A stretch of 64,000 bases of DNA from Blasia pusilla (Eukaryota; Marchantiophyta; Marchantiopsida; Blasiales): assembly GCA_050084515.1 (NCBI GenBank), contig CM114273.1:30132001-30196000 (forward strand). Reading direction: 5' to 3'. Positions 21,401-32,110 of this stretch are shown piece after piece. The stretch's first letter is position 1; every line of letters begins with the position of its first letter. The translations under genes and the position numbers were made by a program. The notes under the pieces were generated by a model. The model was not told the origin of the DNA. It made no database searches and worked only from the letters and a program-made list of their open reading frames with translations.

Positions 21401-22134
21401 TTGATGGAAGCCCACTTTGAGGCAGATTTTAGAGGCACTATGTCTGACGGGAATATCCCCATGGAGGTTAGGGCCCGTATTCGCTCTTGCTCCGGAAAGG
21501 GGGCAGGCTCATGGGTAGGGGCGCACCCCCTTCTCCAGGCTTTCTGTATCGCACCACTTACCTATATCACAGCGATGCGGTTCCGCTTGGGCCTCCCCCA
21601 ACCATCGGTGGTTGGTTCGACACACTGCGAGTGTCACCGGAGCCTGGATCCACTTGGTGTGCATTTGGCACGCTGTCGATTGGGGTGAGAGGATAGCCAC
21701 TCACGATGCGATCGGGATATCATGTTCGAGTATTGCTCGGGAGAGTGGCTTCCATGTGCGAGAGAGAGGCACTACTCCATGCGGGATTCCCTCATTCGTG
21801 CCGATCTCTACATGACACGTGAGGCTGAGGTGGTTGTGGCGGACGTGGTAGTCACAGATCCACGCGGGAGGCGATGCGAGCCCAAGTGGTGGCCCAAGGG
21901 GCGAATGCAAGGAGCAAGGCGGCGGCGGCGAAGAAGACACATATCTACAAATCGACTACACAAGGGACACATCTTCATCCCCCGGCCATAGAGATGTATG
22001 GGGCTATGGGGGAGAGGTTCGACTCATTCCTTACGGATCGCGCCCATCATCTCCACTCAAGAAATGGGTTGTCCTTAGCTCTGCGATTCAGACAGGCGGC
22101 GGGTCTCCATAGCGTTGCAGCGTGCCCAGGCTAA
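21401..22134 (+). pseudogene. LINE C-terminal Cys/His knuckle and restriction-like endonuclease region, copy 1
   Basis: THCECHRSLDPLGVHLARC (ending about 21673) is the Cys-x-Cys ... His-x4-Cys knuckle that follows RT in R2-type LINEs. Downstream come EVVVADVVVTDPRG and, in another frame, KKTHIYKS and PAIEMYGAMGERFDSFLTD. These have the Asp and Lys spacing expected of a PD-(D/E)xK nuclease, but I cannot assign each catalytic residue. There are frameshifts near 21690, 21870 and 22040. Copy 2 shows the same order with fewer breaks. Confidence 0.6.
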
Positions 22135-22199
22135 TGGGATTTTTGCGGCGGGCTCAGTGTGGGAGACGCCGGCGCTAGAGGCCCACTTAGTAGTAGTCA

Positions 22200-22395
22200 T
22201 AGCTCTCTTGTTGTTCTTTGATATTGTCTCTGCTTTGTTGGTGAGTTTTCGTTAGGGGGAATGCCCCCTTCTTCCTTTTCTGGTCGTGTTGTGGCCTTCA
22301 GGTTTTGACTCTTTGAGTCCCCCTCTTTTGTACTTCCGATGGGTTTTCCATCACTCGTTTTTATCGAAGTGCATCTTTGTTTTTTTTTTTTTTTT
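22200..22395 (+). other. LINE 3' UTR and T-tract
   Basis: The 3' UTR contains a G5/C5 hairpin (aggggg, loop aatg, ccccct, about 22253-22268) and ends near 22378. More than 120 bases of it are identical to the complement of 28733-28860. A run of 16 T (22380-22395) follows; there is no poly(A) tail. The conserved hairpin could be the feature the element's RT recognises, by analogy with R2 elements. Confidence 0.55.
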
Positions 22396-23867
22396 CTTTG
22401 TGGCTCTACTTAATGGTTAGTAGTGTTATGTGCAAGGCCGGGTTACTCTCTTTGTAATGCCACCTTGGTTAATGTGAACATTCTTTATGTTGGCTTCTCC
22501 GGTGGTCCCGTGATGCTTCATAATGTTATTCCCCGTGTTTATAGTTGTGTTACTCGCCGCAGTGCTTGTAAACTTGTGTTTTCGGGCTCTATTTTTATGG
22601 CTGTCTTACGTAGTGTTACGTGCAATGCCACACCGTGCTGATGATACCTTTTAGTGTGAACCCCGCGTTTATGTTCTCTTTGCAGTGTTTCTCTGGCGAT
22701 GATTCTCCCCGCAGTGTAACTCTCCAAACCCCAAACTGGCCGCATACTAGCTAATAATTCATGTTTCAGCGCGATGAGTAAGTTGAATTGTCCGTTATTG
22801 ATTTAGAATGCTCTCACGTAACCTCATAAAAAAATGGATTACAATATATAACCAAGAATACATATTAAGACACTATGGGTTAAAAATGTCAAATATTATC
22901 GAAAGAGGTGTTGAAAATGGAAAGCGAAAGCGAATTCTCCAATATAATATATAGATGATTTTAGTTAACATGACCAAAACTATTTTTTAAAGAAATCTAG
23001 TGACAAGAATTAACCATAAAAACAACTAAACAAATTGCTTCCTCCGATTAGTATATAGATTAGGTTTAATTTTTTAAGATCAAAATAGATTTTATACATG
23101 ATGGTAGTTTTTTTCCCCAAAATTGGACTTCCTCCATCATTCTTACATTGTAAATTATTACCAAAATATGAGAATTTCAACACCCGACGTTTTGATCTTG
23201 GCTAGAAGAGACACACAATGGAGTTTGAAGAAGTAGCAAAATTACATAGCTTCCGAGAGATGTGGCAGAGCTCAAGTATATGTATATGGCCCTAATATCT
23301 TACTTAATTGTGTTATAGAATGAGAAAAATTGGAACATATGTGCCTCCGAACTCTTACTAGAGTATGGTAAAGATAAGTTGTGAATGTCATATTGGAAGG
23401 GAATTTAATATAAAACTCTCCATAATAAAAAAAAATTGTTATAAAATAAGAAAAATCGAAATTTATTTCACTTATAATTTTAAAAAATAAGAAATATTTT
23501 TTCATTAAATTTATTAAAAAAATCCTTCTTTACAAAGACAATTTTAGGAAGAGGACAATAAAGCGTCTACAAGGGAAACAAGAAAAGAAGGTAAGAAAAT
23601 AACAACTTGTCAAATTGAGAAAAAGAAAACAAAAAGCTAGACATTATCCAATCCTAATCATTCAAAATAATTCTTTTCTTAAAAGCATTAGTGGGTGATG
23701 ATGAGTTGTGAATGGATTGTCGCCTGTCAGACAACTCGCCACCCATCACTCAATGTCCATGTATAGCACCAATTTTAGGACCAGAAATTATCATCACTAG
23801 TAATAATTAGTAGGAATTAATATGAAATGACGAATTATCTTAATTCATCTAATATTTATACACTACA
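22396..23867. other. Intergenic, AT-rich
   Basis: From 22421 to about 22735 two loosely similar segments share gtagtgtta(t/c)gtgcaa, taatgccac and ccccg(t/c)gttt, perhaps an old tandem duplication or a non-coding element. From 22750 on the DNA is strongly AT-rich without coding signal, RNA gene or transposon end. Confidence 0.5.
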
Positions 23868-24068
23868 TCTATATTATTATTGGAGAGTGCCTTCTTGATT
23901 TGCAAACACCTCTCTGTTTGACATGTGGCACCTGGGCAATAACAAAATGTTTCACATGCTACGGGCAGCAAGAAAAAATTTGAATTTGTCTATAGCATCA
24001 TTGTTCCCTTCACTTGCACTAACAAAACACTCTTTTATTTCCCGTGCCTCGCGCGGACACTTTACTAG
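23868..24068 (+). mobile_element. Short non-autonomous Helitron
   Basis: A 201-bp unit starts with TC (tctatattattattggagag) after an A and ends in CTAG before a T, as Helitrons do when they insert between A and T. Eleven or so bases before the end is a hairpin, ccgtgc-ctc-gcgcgg, in the usual Helitron place. There are no terminal inverted repeats and no coding capacity. The same 5' end starts another unit at 29203, and the internal part recurs in the two neighbouring units. Confidence 0.65.
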
Positions 24069-24148
24069 TTAGTGTGAAGAGCCCCTCACCCTACGGTCAA
24101 CTTTTGGAATAACATATTAAAACGACATCATTTTCTTATCTATATCTA

Positions 24149-24322
24149 CTAGTGGGCAACCCTTGCCATGCACGGGAAGGAAGGGAGTAATCATGTTGGA
24201 CACAAAATGATTTTCTTGTTGTCCATAGAGGAGGAAACATTTTCTTGTTGTCTGGTCATTATATGTCAAATAAAGAGTTGTGTGCAAATCAAGAAGGCAC
24301 TCTCGAATAATAATATATATTA
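24149..24322 (-). mobile_element. Short non-autonomous Helitron, opposite orientation
   Basis: On the minus strand the unit ends in CTAG (24149-24152). Before it lies the stem cccgtgc-atg-gcaaggg, with one mismatch. Its 5' part, near 24290-24322, is the complement of the family's start (gagagtgccttcttgatttg). The first bases are altered into a TA-rich run, so the 5' edge is approximate. It lies head-to-head with the next unit. Confidence 0.6.
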
Positions 24323-24343
24323 TATAATATATACATTTAATTA

Positions 24344-24525
24344 TCTATATTCAAGAGTGCCTTCTTGATTTGCAAATAACTGACAAGGAAGAAAAAAACA
24401 ATGTTTCACATGCTACGGGCAACAAAAAGAAAATTTGAATTTGTATGTATCAGTATTAGTCCTCACGGGTTATATACTAACAAAAGCTCTTCAAAAATCC
24501 TTACTTCGTAGGGGCACCTTACTAG
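24344..24525 (+). mobile_element. Short non-autonomous Helitron
   Basis: The 182-bp unit starts tctatattcaagagtgcc and ends CTAG at 24522-24525. The 3' hairpin is ccttac-ttc-gtaggg. Compared with the first unit several stem bases have changed on both sides while pairing is kept (with one G-T pair), which supports a selected hairpin. The internal region is similar to 23868-24068 by eye. Confidence 0.65.
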
Positions 24526-25824
24526 TAAGCTCTTTTAACATATATTATATCATCATAAATACGACACAAAAATAAATAAATACTACCAAAAATCCCATCA
24601 AAATCGTGACGTTATGAGACGAAGGAATTATCGACGCTAAACACAACTGAAACTCATCATAAAAAAACTACTTCGAAATAAGTAATGAACTTCAGAAAAA
24701 ACGCTTATGGAAAATCCATCAAAAAGCTACATAACAAGTGTTTAGAAGCCGAAACCATCCTGAAAAGAAACAATAACAATATAGCGTAGAAAACTATGGG
24801 TGATACTAAGTGGGCCATACTTCAAAGAAAAGACGCAGTCGTCCACGTCCCGTACTTCAGTTTCTGAACGTGTACGGTTTGCTTTTTCAACTGCCGACTA
24901 GGGATCCGCTTGCGATGATAGGACCGATGGTTCTTTCCGGCCCAAATAGTGGGTAGGCTATGGTGGGACAGGTGGAGGCCGCCAGAGGCCATCAAATATG
25001 ACTCGACTGTGCTTTGAAGCACGGGCATGAATGAAGTCGCAGAATCGCTCCAAGTGGCAGAAAGGCGAGCAAAGATATCCTCAGAGTGATTGTCCGTCCG
25101 CAATGTCACGTGCAGGCTCGGTCATTCTGAGCTGATGATGGAGGAATCGCTGCATCAATTTGTCCACTTCCGAGGCGACATTTTCCCGGTGGGATTTGGA
25201 CTATGGTGGATATCACACGGAACGACGCACGGTTTTTTGGTACCGTAGGTGGAGGGAAATCGGTGCGGTTTCTCCATGGAGCTTAATAAAAACTGGGCGA
25301 AGGCCATTTCGAGGTTGTTGGGAAGGTCTTGACATGAAAGCTCCAAACTTTTAATTCATGAATCACAAAGCAAAAGGAGTCGTTAGAACGCCACTGGAAG
25401 AGTACGGGGGATAGCTAGCTAGCCGAGCACGCGCGAGGATTGATAGTATGTGGACGATAAGAGATTCGCGTCCCTTCTGAGCTAAGTCTTTCCGGATAAG
25501 CGTTGCTTGATGCGTTGAGTGAAGGATCGTCGCAGACCGAGTGAGCATATTCTCGCGCGCGGCGACCTGATCGAGTTGGGGTATAGAAAACTATCTTCGA
25601 GTTTGACTCTACTGTTGTTTCTTGTTGGCCCCTACCTTCTCGCACTGGTAGGGGTTCTCGTGCGTGAAACCGATCAGAATGGGGGGTCCCTCTGGAAATT
25701 AAACTGCACTGCCATCGAGGCTGGCTAGCATCGAGTGCCTTGGTCCACAATGTCGACTACGGGTCTGGAGTCTAATTCACCAGTCTCGCGAAGACCTGTG
25801 ACCACAAATGGACAGGCTTGTGAG
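24526..25824. other. Intergenic and upstream region of the PR-1 gene
   Basis: There is no recognisable coding sequence. The first half is AT-rich; from about 24800 the base composition becomes balanced. A W-box-type core (ttgact, 25603-25608) lies about 300 bp before the PR-1 start codon. WRKY-bound W-boxes are common in defence promoters, but a single six-base match is weak evidence. Confidence 0.5.
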
Positions 25825-25832
25825 TATAAATA
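25825..25832 (+). promoter_or_regulatory. TATA box of the PR-1/CAP gene
   Basis: The sequence tataaata lies 68-75 bp before the ATG. A start site 25-35 bp downstream would give a 5' UTR of about 40 bp, normal for this family. Confidence 0.65.
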
Positions 25833-25899
25833 CCTCCATCTCACTGTTCGATGAACGCATTCCAACTCGAACTCGAGGTCGTGGTTCAAAGCAGCAGAG

Positions 25900-26948
25900 A
25901 TGGATCGTAAGAGCGTGGCTTGGGTGATTCTCGTCGCCGGTCTGGTCGCCAGTGCAGTTGCCCAGAGCGACTCCGACGTCCAGGAGTACTTGGAGCTGGT
26001 GACCGACTCTGAGAAGATCGAGTTCCTACGCGATGAAGCTTCTGACTACTTGACTCCCCACAACAATGCCCGGAGGGCTACTGGAGCTAACATTCCCAAT
26101 TTGGTGTGGAAGAAAGACTTGGCCCAGTACGCAACGAACTGGGCCAGAAATCAAGCGTCTTCTCAGAACGATTGCCAATTGAGGCACAACCCAGAGGGCA
26201 AATATGGCGAGAATATCTACTGGTCCAGTTGGCAGAGCAATCCTGGAGATGCCGTCAGCTCATGGGTGAGTGAACAGAGTGACTACGATTACAACAGCAA
26301 TTCTTGTGCGTCAGACAAAGTGTGTGGTCACTACACTCAGGTACTTCACATCATCTCACCAAAAACCCTTCCTTTGGTCGGTCCTGCCCGTCCTTGTCTG
26401 CACGAATATCTCGATGATGTGCTAGATGTTCTCAAATCCCAGCGTGCACTCGATGATTCGTCTGTACGCGTGCATGGACAGCACCTTCCTATGGCTCTGA
26501 TCGATCTAACGTCCAACCGTTTGCTTCATTTGATGATTGCTAGAGCTATACTCTCGTGAACAGCCGAGCTTAATTTCACATCAACTGGTACAGATAAAAG
26601 AATCGATGGCATGGATCTCATCATCGATTCTCCATGTTTTCTCTAGTGAGCTTTGGAAATCTATGCCGAGACACAAACAGTTTCAGCCACACCGAAATCG
26701 CAATGAAACTAACGTTCGCAATGTGGCACAATGTGGCAATAATCTCGTTAGTCAAGCTATCGAGGGGTTTAATGGAGACATGACCCGAAATTGACAGATC
26801 TTGTTTGGACATTGTCGAGTTTTCGCAGGTGGTGTGGAGGAACAGCAAGAGAGTGGGATGCGGATCCGCCACTTGTCCCGGAGGTGGAAAGTTCGTCGTC
26901 TGCAACTACGATCCCCCAGGTAACTGGGTCGGGGAGTGGCCTTACTGA
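25900..26948 (+). CDS. Pathogenesis-related protein 1 (CAP superfamily), secreted; one intron
   Basis: Exon 1 is 25900-26340 and exon 2 is 26829-26948, joined across a GT-AG intron of 488 bp (CGHYTQ, then VVWRNSKRVG) to give 186 residues. Residues 1-21 are a signal peptide (MDRKSVAWVILVAGLVASAV, cleavage near Ala21), so the protein is extracellular. The CAP tetrad is complete: His54 (LTPHNNAR), Glu104 (GENIYW), Glu125 (SWVSEQ) and His144 (CGHYTQ). Six cysteines (92, 136, 142, 158, 163, 172) suit the three PR-1 disulfides. The C-terminus, CNYDPPGNWVGEWPY, matches the CAPE peptide pattern seen in PR-1. An acidic spacer of about 25 residues lies between signal peptide and CAP domain. PR-1 proteins act in defence and bind sterols. 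The gene looks intact. Without splicing the frame would run to 26559, which gives no homologous tail. Confidence 0.92.
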
Positions 26949-28710
26949 TGGATTTGATCACTGGACCCATCACTGTGCGTCCTGATCATATCATGCCCGA
27001 CACGGTAAAAGAACCGTTTCCCATCTGTACAGTCTGCAAATCAAATGCATGATGATTGAGAGCACAGCAGGTCTAAAACCATGTCGAGATCACTTGATCA
27101 CTCGAGCCAGGCGTACTTCTAGTCAGTACATGATCTGATCGGTGTCAAGGGGTTGGTCACGTGGGATCGAAGCCTTAGCGATAGGCGAGTGAGCGCTAGT
27201 TTGAAGAGGGTGAGTGAGAGAAGCAGAGGATTCATATGAGAGACCTCAACTATCGTTGAGGTGTATGTAAGCTGAGTGGTTGGATTCGAGTGATATACTT
27301 TCTTTGATCGGGTGTGAACCCTTTTGTGGATCGTGGATGGGTTTGATCCGTACCCGGAGGTCCACAGAACGAAGGTGGCTGAACCATGATATAATCTCCC
27401 TTTCCAAAATAGCACGTACGGGGGCTTTGAAAACCTGGACTGCAGGAGATGCGTACCTAGCGTAAACCTAGGTCTGGCTCCGAGAAATGTGGGGATGGTG
27501 GAGTTCTTGCCTTCGGTAGTCGATCGTGATCACACCGAAGCTCGCAAGGCCGTGAGGTGAATTTATAGATCCAATCCAGTAACTTCTCTCACACTAAGTC
27601 CTCTTTGTTATATCTATCAAACAATAAAACTCGTGCGTCAGCTACCGTTACATTCGAATGGATGAACTTTCTCTCACCCGTGCAACCCTATTCGTGATCG
27701 TGGATCACCTTGAAGCTTTCTTCTGAATGCGTGATTTTCAATGTCTCACTCATCATCCTAGCTAGGGCTGTTTACGTACGCACCGATTCTCCAGGTTAGG
27801 ACAGTTTTGGAAATCTTCAGGCTCAGACAGAAGACACGGTAACAGTGATGGATGCCAAGTTATAATAGTAACTCTTTGGAAGCTTCTGCTCTGGAAAATC
27901 CACTGGGCCATGGACAGTAAAAGTGAGGCATGCACTCAATGAGAAACCACGCAGTCTTACCTCATGCTCGATCATGCGGCGGTGGTGGTGGTGGTCACAG
28001 ATGAGAATCATGAAATGTAATGCTTTCATGTAGTGCGCGTCCTGTGGTCGATTCCATCCTGGACGAAGTGTCAACGGATCTATAATTGTGACATCAGGTA
28101 TCAAAGATTGATAGCGTGCGGACCGGACCATTCTGCAAAGTCCTCATGTTAGGAACAAACCTCAATCCGTGATGGGCCGTAACAGTACCTGGTAGTTCTC
28201 ACGTTATGGCGCAAGGATGAACAGACCGATCATGTCATGATTGATAACCGGAAGAAACCTGAACCTGAACCACACGCCGATCGGTGGATCTTGCGCTCCC
28301 GATTTCGTTTGGCTCATTACTCCTTGCCATGATTGATCTCGAAGAAGATACGAAACGTACAGAATTTCGCTGCTGATGTGACTACGGATCCGGGACGCTT
28401 GCTCGAGTAAGCCTGAGTCATGGATTCATAGAACCGAAACCGGACAAACATTGGGACAAGTTCTTCCTGTACACCGAGCGGTCGCCTCTCGCGAGCTGCG
28501 AGCACCCTCCGCTTATTCCCATGATGACTGCGCAGCAAATGAGGACGACTCGAAACTGGCTACGTCATCGGAACGTGGCATAGATTACAGCGCACTTCAT
28601 CTCCCGTAGCTGTACGGATCCCCTCAGGTCCCTATCGCGGATGAACCCCGTTCTGTGGCTTCGGTTCGGCAAACGCATCCGGTCTTAGCACCGCTCCCAC
28701 TAGGACTAAC
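26949..28710. other. Intergenic, no gene recognised
   Basis: The composition is balanced and several open frames of about 100 codons exist on both strands (for example 27119-27415 and 27823-28131 minus), but none has a recognisable domain, start context or exon structure. The first few hundred bases hold the PR-1 3' UTR. A short (GGTGGT)n run lies at about 27979-27993. Confidence 0.5.
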
Positions 28711-28724
28711 TTAGAAAGGTTTCT
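28711..28724 (+). repeat. Target-site duplication, low-coordinate copy
   Basis: ttagaaaggtttct at 28711-28724 is repeated exactly at 29085-29098 around the LINE fragment. The next eight bases also partly agree, so the duplication may originally have been about 22 bp. Confidence 0.75.
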
Positions 28725-29084
28725 CTCGTTGGAAGATGCACTTCGATAAAAACGAGTGATGGAAAACCCATCGGAAGTACAAAAGAGGGGGACTCAAAGA
28801 GTCAAAACCTGAAGGCCACAACACGACCAGAAAAGGAAGAAGGGGGCATTCCCCCCTAACGATTAAACTCACCAACAGCAGAGACAATATCAGCAACAAC
28901 AAGAGAGCTATGACTTGGGCCTCTAGCGGCGTCCCCACGGCTGAGCCCGCCAAAATCCCATTAGCGTGGCACGGCTGCAACGCTATCGGCTAAGGACAAC
29001 CCATTTTCGGTGGAGATGATTAGCGAACCCCATAGCCCCATACATCTCTAGTGGGGATGAAGACTCAGAGATATGTGTCTTCTT
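28725..29084 (-). mobile_element. 5'-truncated LINE copy (3' end of the copy 1 family)
   Basis: The minus strand contains the last coding bases and 3' UTR of the LINE at 18940-22378, ending at cgaagtgcatcttc. The 3' UTR part is identical to copy 1 over more than 120 bases. The coding part shows many small deletions. A 14-bp target-site duplication flanks it. 5' truncation plus target-site duplication is the mark of target-primed reverse transcription. No poly(A) is present between the 3' end and the duplication. Confidence 0.85.
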
Positions 29085-29098
29085 TTAGAAAGGTTTCT
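29085..29098 (+). repeat. Target-site duplication, high-coordinate copy
   Basis: Exact copy of 28711-28724, marking the 5' side of the minus-strand LINE fragment. Confidence 0.75.
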
Positions 29099-29694
29099 TC
29101 CTTGGGCCACCAAGGAAATTAGATTTCTCCGGAGAAGGAAATTATATTATTAATAATATAATTTCTTCTATTTGAAATAGAAAAAAAATTATTTGAAGCG
29201 AATCTATATTATTATTGGAGAGTGTTTTTTTTTTTTAAATATTTTTTGATCGAGATGAGGTAAGTAGACATTCATTTTACTCCCACACATGGCGCGTAAC
29301 ACAGGTTCTTACTAGCTACTCGCTAAACGTCTCGAATTAGTTGTACCATAAAAAGTTAAAGCATCATAAATGGCTTACTAGATGATGAGCTATATCCCTT
29401 TCACCCAACACAAACCTCCATGCTCCACACCTCTCCTCTAACTACTTGAAGATATTTCTTGTTTCCCTACTCCTCTCCGAAATCTGCACTCGTCTACGGC
29501 TTCCTACCCCCACCTTTACTTCCCTCCTCCTTCTACCTCACCCGTCCTCCCTCCTACCACGAATAAAAAATGTGGGCCCCACCTCTTGCAATCAATATTT
29601 GTGGATATGTCTGAACTCGTGTGTTTTTGTGCAACCATGGTTGGAAAGAGGATGGGAAGGACAATTCTATGGAGTCGACATAGAAGAGGGTCAG

Positions 29695-29735
29695 GAGAAG
29701 TACCCCTTCCATAGACCATGGAAGGGGTACTTCTC
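29695..29735. repeat. Perfect 18-bp hairpin, 5-nt loop
   Basis: gagaagtaccccttccat (29695-29712) and its exact reverse complement (29718-29735) surround agacc. The centre contains ccatgg-like sequence, and nothing around it is repetitive. Confidence 0.9.
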
Positions 29736-32065
29736 TAGAGTAGACACAGAAAGGAACCATTTATGTCCTTAGGATAAGGAAGGTGCTTTTCAAGGTTAAA
29801 TTTTGTCAAGATTAGGTTAAAAGTTGGTTAATAGGTATTTGTAGAAAACGATCAGAATATTATTAAATAAATGCCCATTTGATAAAATATCAATGAACTA
29901 AAAGTATTTGTGCTAGCCTTGACCAACCTAGTCTCTAAATTTCCTCTAGGGATTGTTTTAGAGGTGACATAATGTACCCTAACATCCCAATCCTAGTTTA
30001 TAACAATATGCTTAAATTTTGGAGCACACATCTTAAAAGAAGGCATAAGGGCAGGGTTCCCTTACATATATGTTGCTAGTGAAGAAAAATTCTTGCAAAA
30101 AAATTGGTTTATAAAGGACAAGAAATATCTCAAAACTTCAGTATGAAGTTTAATTCTTTTTTATAATAAATATTAATATTTTTAGAATTTTAAAATAGAT
30201 GAGATTCCTTAGTGTTCCATTCATATATCACCACCTATAACGAAGTACTCACCTTATTTCCTTTCCATGAAATATAATTTGATTACTCATACTTCCAATT
30301 TGAAAAGAGTTGTATTCCTATTAGGAGAAACTTTCCTTATATATCAACCCCCCTTGGGCCTTTACTCAATCAATAGTATATAGTATAGATATGAAGAGAG
30401 AACGGCTACTGGATTTTCAAATGCCACTTTGCTTACACATGGCATTCAAGCAACAAGAAAACATTTTCACAACATGAGACAACCAAAAAAAAATCTTAGA
30501 GGTGCTTGGGCAACAAGACAATCTTATGTGCATGTGCATGAGGTTTTCTTAAGTTTTTTTGTCAAGAATTTTAAGGAATTCTTGTAAGAGGAAGTCGTGA
30601 CTTATTGACACATGTTAACTTTTCTATGGGATAGGTATACTTCCATTTTGTAAATGAAATATGGAAATTTTATATTTGAAAAAAATATATAATATTTCAT
30701 CCTTATGAATACAAGAATTACTTTTTCATTTAATAATGAAGCTTCATTTCTTTTAGAATGTTATTTTCATATTAAATTCTATTAAAAACAATTACACTCC
30801 ATTTTTCCAATTAAAATATAAAAAATCATTAAATTTTCCTTCTATGATTACATCCACATTTTTCTTTTCCATCATAGATAATAGAATATGAAAGTGCACA
30901 TTTCCTCTTTGAAAAAACTCTTTTCTTTTCTCTTAAAAGACACTTCAAAGTTCAAAGTCTCTTCTAAAAGAAACCACATGAGGAAGTGGCCTCATATAGT
31001 GTTATTCAATTCCTCAATTAATAGTTTCAATAGGAACAAAATTAGATGAGTTACTAAATTGCATGTGGCTAAGTGAATGGAGCATCCAAAAAAATTATAT
31101 TAAGAATCAAAATAAGGGAAGATACTCTATGTGGAAAAAATATCTTAGAAATGATGGAATGATGAGGTGTCTAATGCTTTTCATAGATTTGGAATAGATT
31201 TTAAATAAAAAGATGTGCGTTCCGTAAGGATGAAAAGGTATACATTAAGCTAAAACTTAACATTGGTTAGTGGGACATAAACTAACTTTTACCATTAAAT
31301 CAATATGATTATGGTGCAAGAGGGACTAAATGGGCTGAAAAAGGAGTTCTCCTTTCTTCTTCTCATTACATCATGTTGTGACAGTGGAATTCATTGAATT
31401 TTTTTATGTATTTTTCTTTTAATGTTGATAGTATCTTTCATCCAATTTTATTCATATTTTATTTTCTTTCATTGGGTTGAAGTGTTCTACAAATTAATTT
31501 GATAGGATCTATGTATTTTTGTTTAATTTGCTACGATTATTTGATGATTCTTTCAATAGTGCATAGCACATTTACCAATATAATAGTCGGGAGAAAGCAC
31601 CAATTGTCCTTCTTTCTATTATATGCTATCAAATTGAAAAAAAAATTCCTTTTCTTCGCATATGACTATTTCTTGGAAAAAAACTCATCAACATTTTCAT
31701 TGAAAATTTTTCTTAATTGATTTCTTGAAGTATGTAAATGACATGAGCTATTTCAAACAAATTTAACTTTAAGAGTACCAAAAAAGGTTTCCCCTTGATA
31801 AATGGTGAGTGGGCTCACTTTAATCATTACTAGTAAGGACCAATGTACAAGGAGAACCAGAGTAACGCAGTGACCTTGCCGGAAGAATTTTAAAATTACC
31901 AATTCAATTTCTCAATCATTAGCCAACAATCGACGGAATGCACAAGCTCTCCTTTATATTCATATCAAAATAATCGACCCAAATCAGGAAAATTTTGAAA
32001 TTTACCACTTTGTTTTGTATAGACCGGAAATGTATTGGTTCTCTCTAAAAAAAACTAATCGGACC

Positions 32066-32110
32066 CTAGTATGGACCCATAAGGGATCGTGCGATGCACA
32101 GATCCTTGTT
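32066..32110 (-). other. Helitron-like 3' terminus
   Basis: On the minus strand a hairpin (ggatctgtgc, then gcacgatcc) is followed after about 14 bases by CTAG at 32066-32069, the usual arrangement of a Helitron 3' end. The matching 5' end was not located, although family-like sequence lies at 32566-32600 on the same strand. Confidence 0.4.

Larger units (their letters stand above)
18940..22378 (+). mobile_element. Non-LTR retrotransposon (RLE-type LINE), copy 1, decayed but nearly full length
   Basis: The order on the plus strand is a C2H2-type zinc finger (about 19159-19386), a reverse transcriptase (about 20093-21331), a Cys/His knuckle and a C-terminal endonuclease-like region (21401-22134), then a 3' UTR ending in cgaagtgcatctt at about 22378. 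An N-terminal zinc finger with RT and a C-terminal nuclease is the layout of the restriction-like-endonuclease (R2-type) branch of LINEs; no apurinic endonuclease is seen. The 5' end is approximate. Frames are broken in many places. The 3' end matches the fragment at 28725-29084, and the coding part matches 54386-56830. Confidence 0.75.

Noticed and set aside
25415-25750. 111-codon minus-strand frame upstream of PR-1
   Set aside because: It covers the promoter region of the PR-1 gene and has no recognisable domain.
26341-26559. PR-1 reading through exon 1 to 26559
   Set aside because: The unspliced tail has no similarity to CAP proteins, while a GT-AG intron joins the exon precisely to a canonical PR-1 C-terminus.
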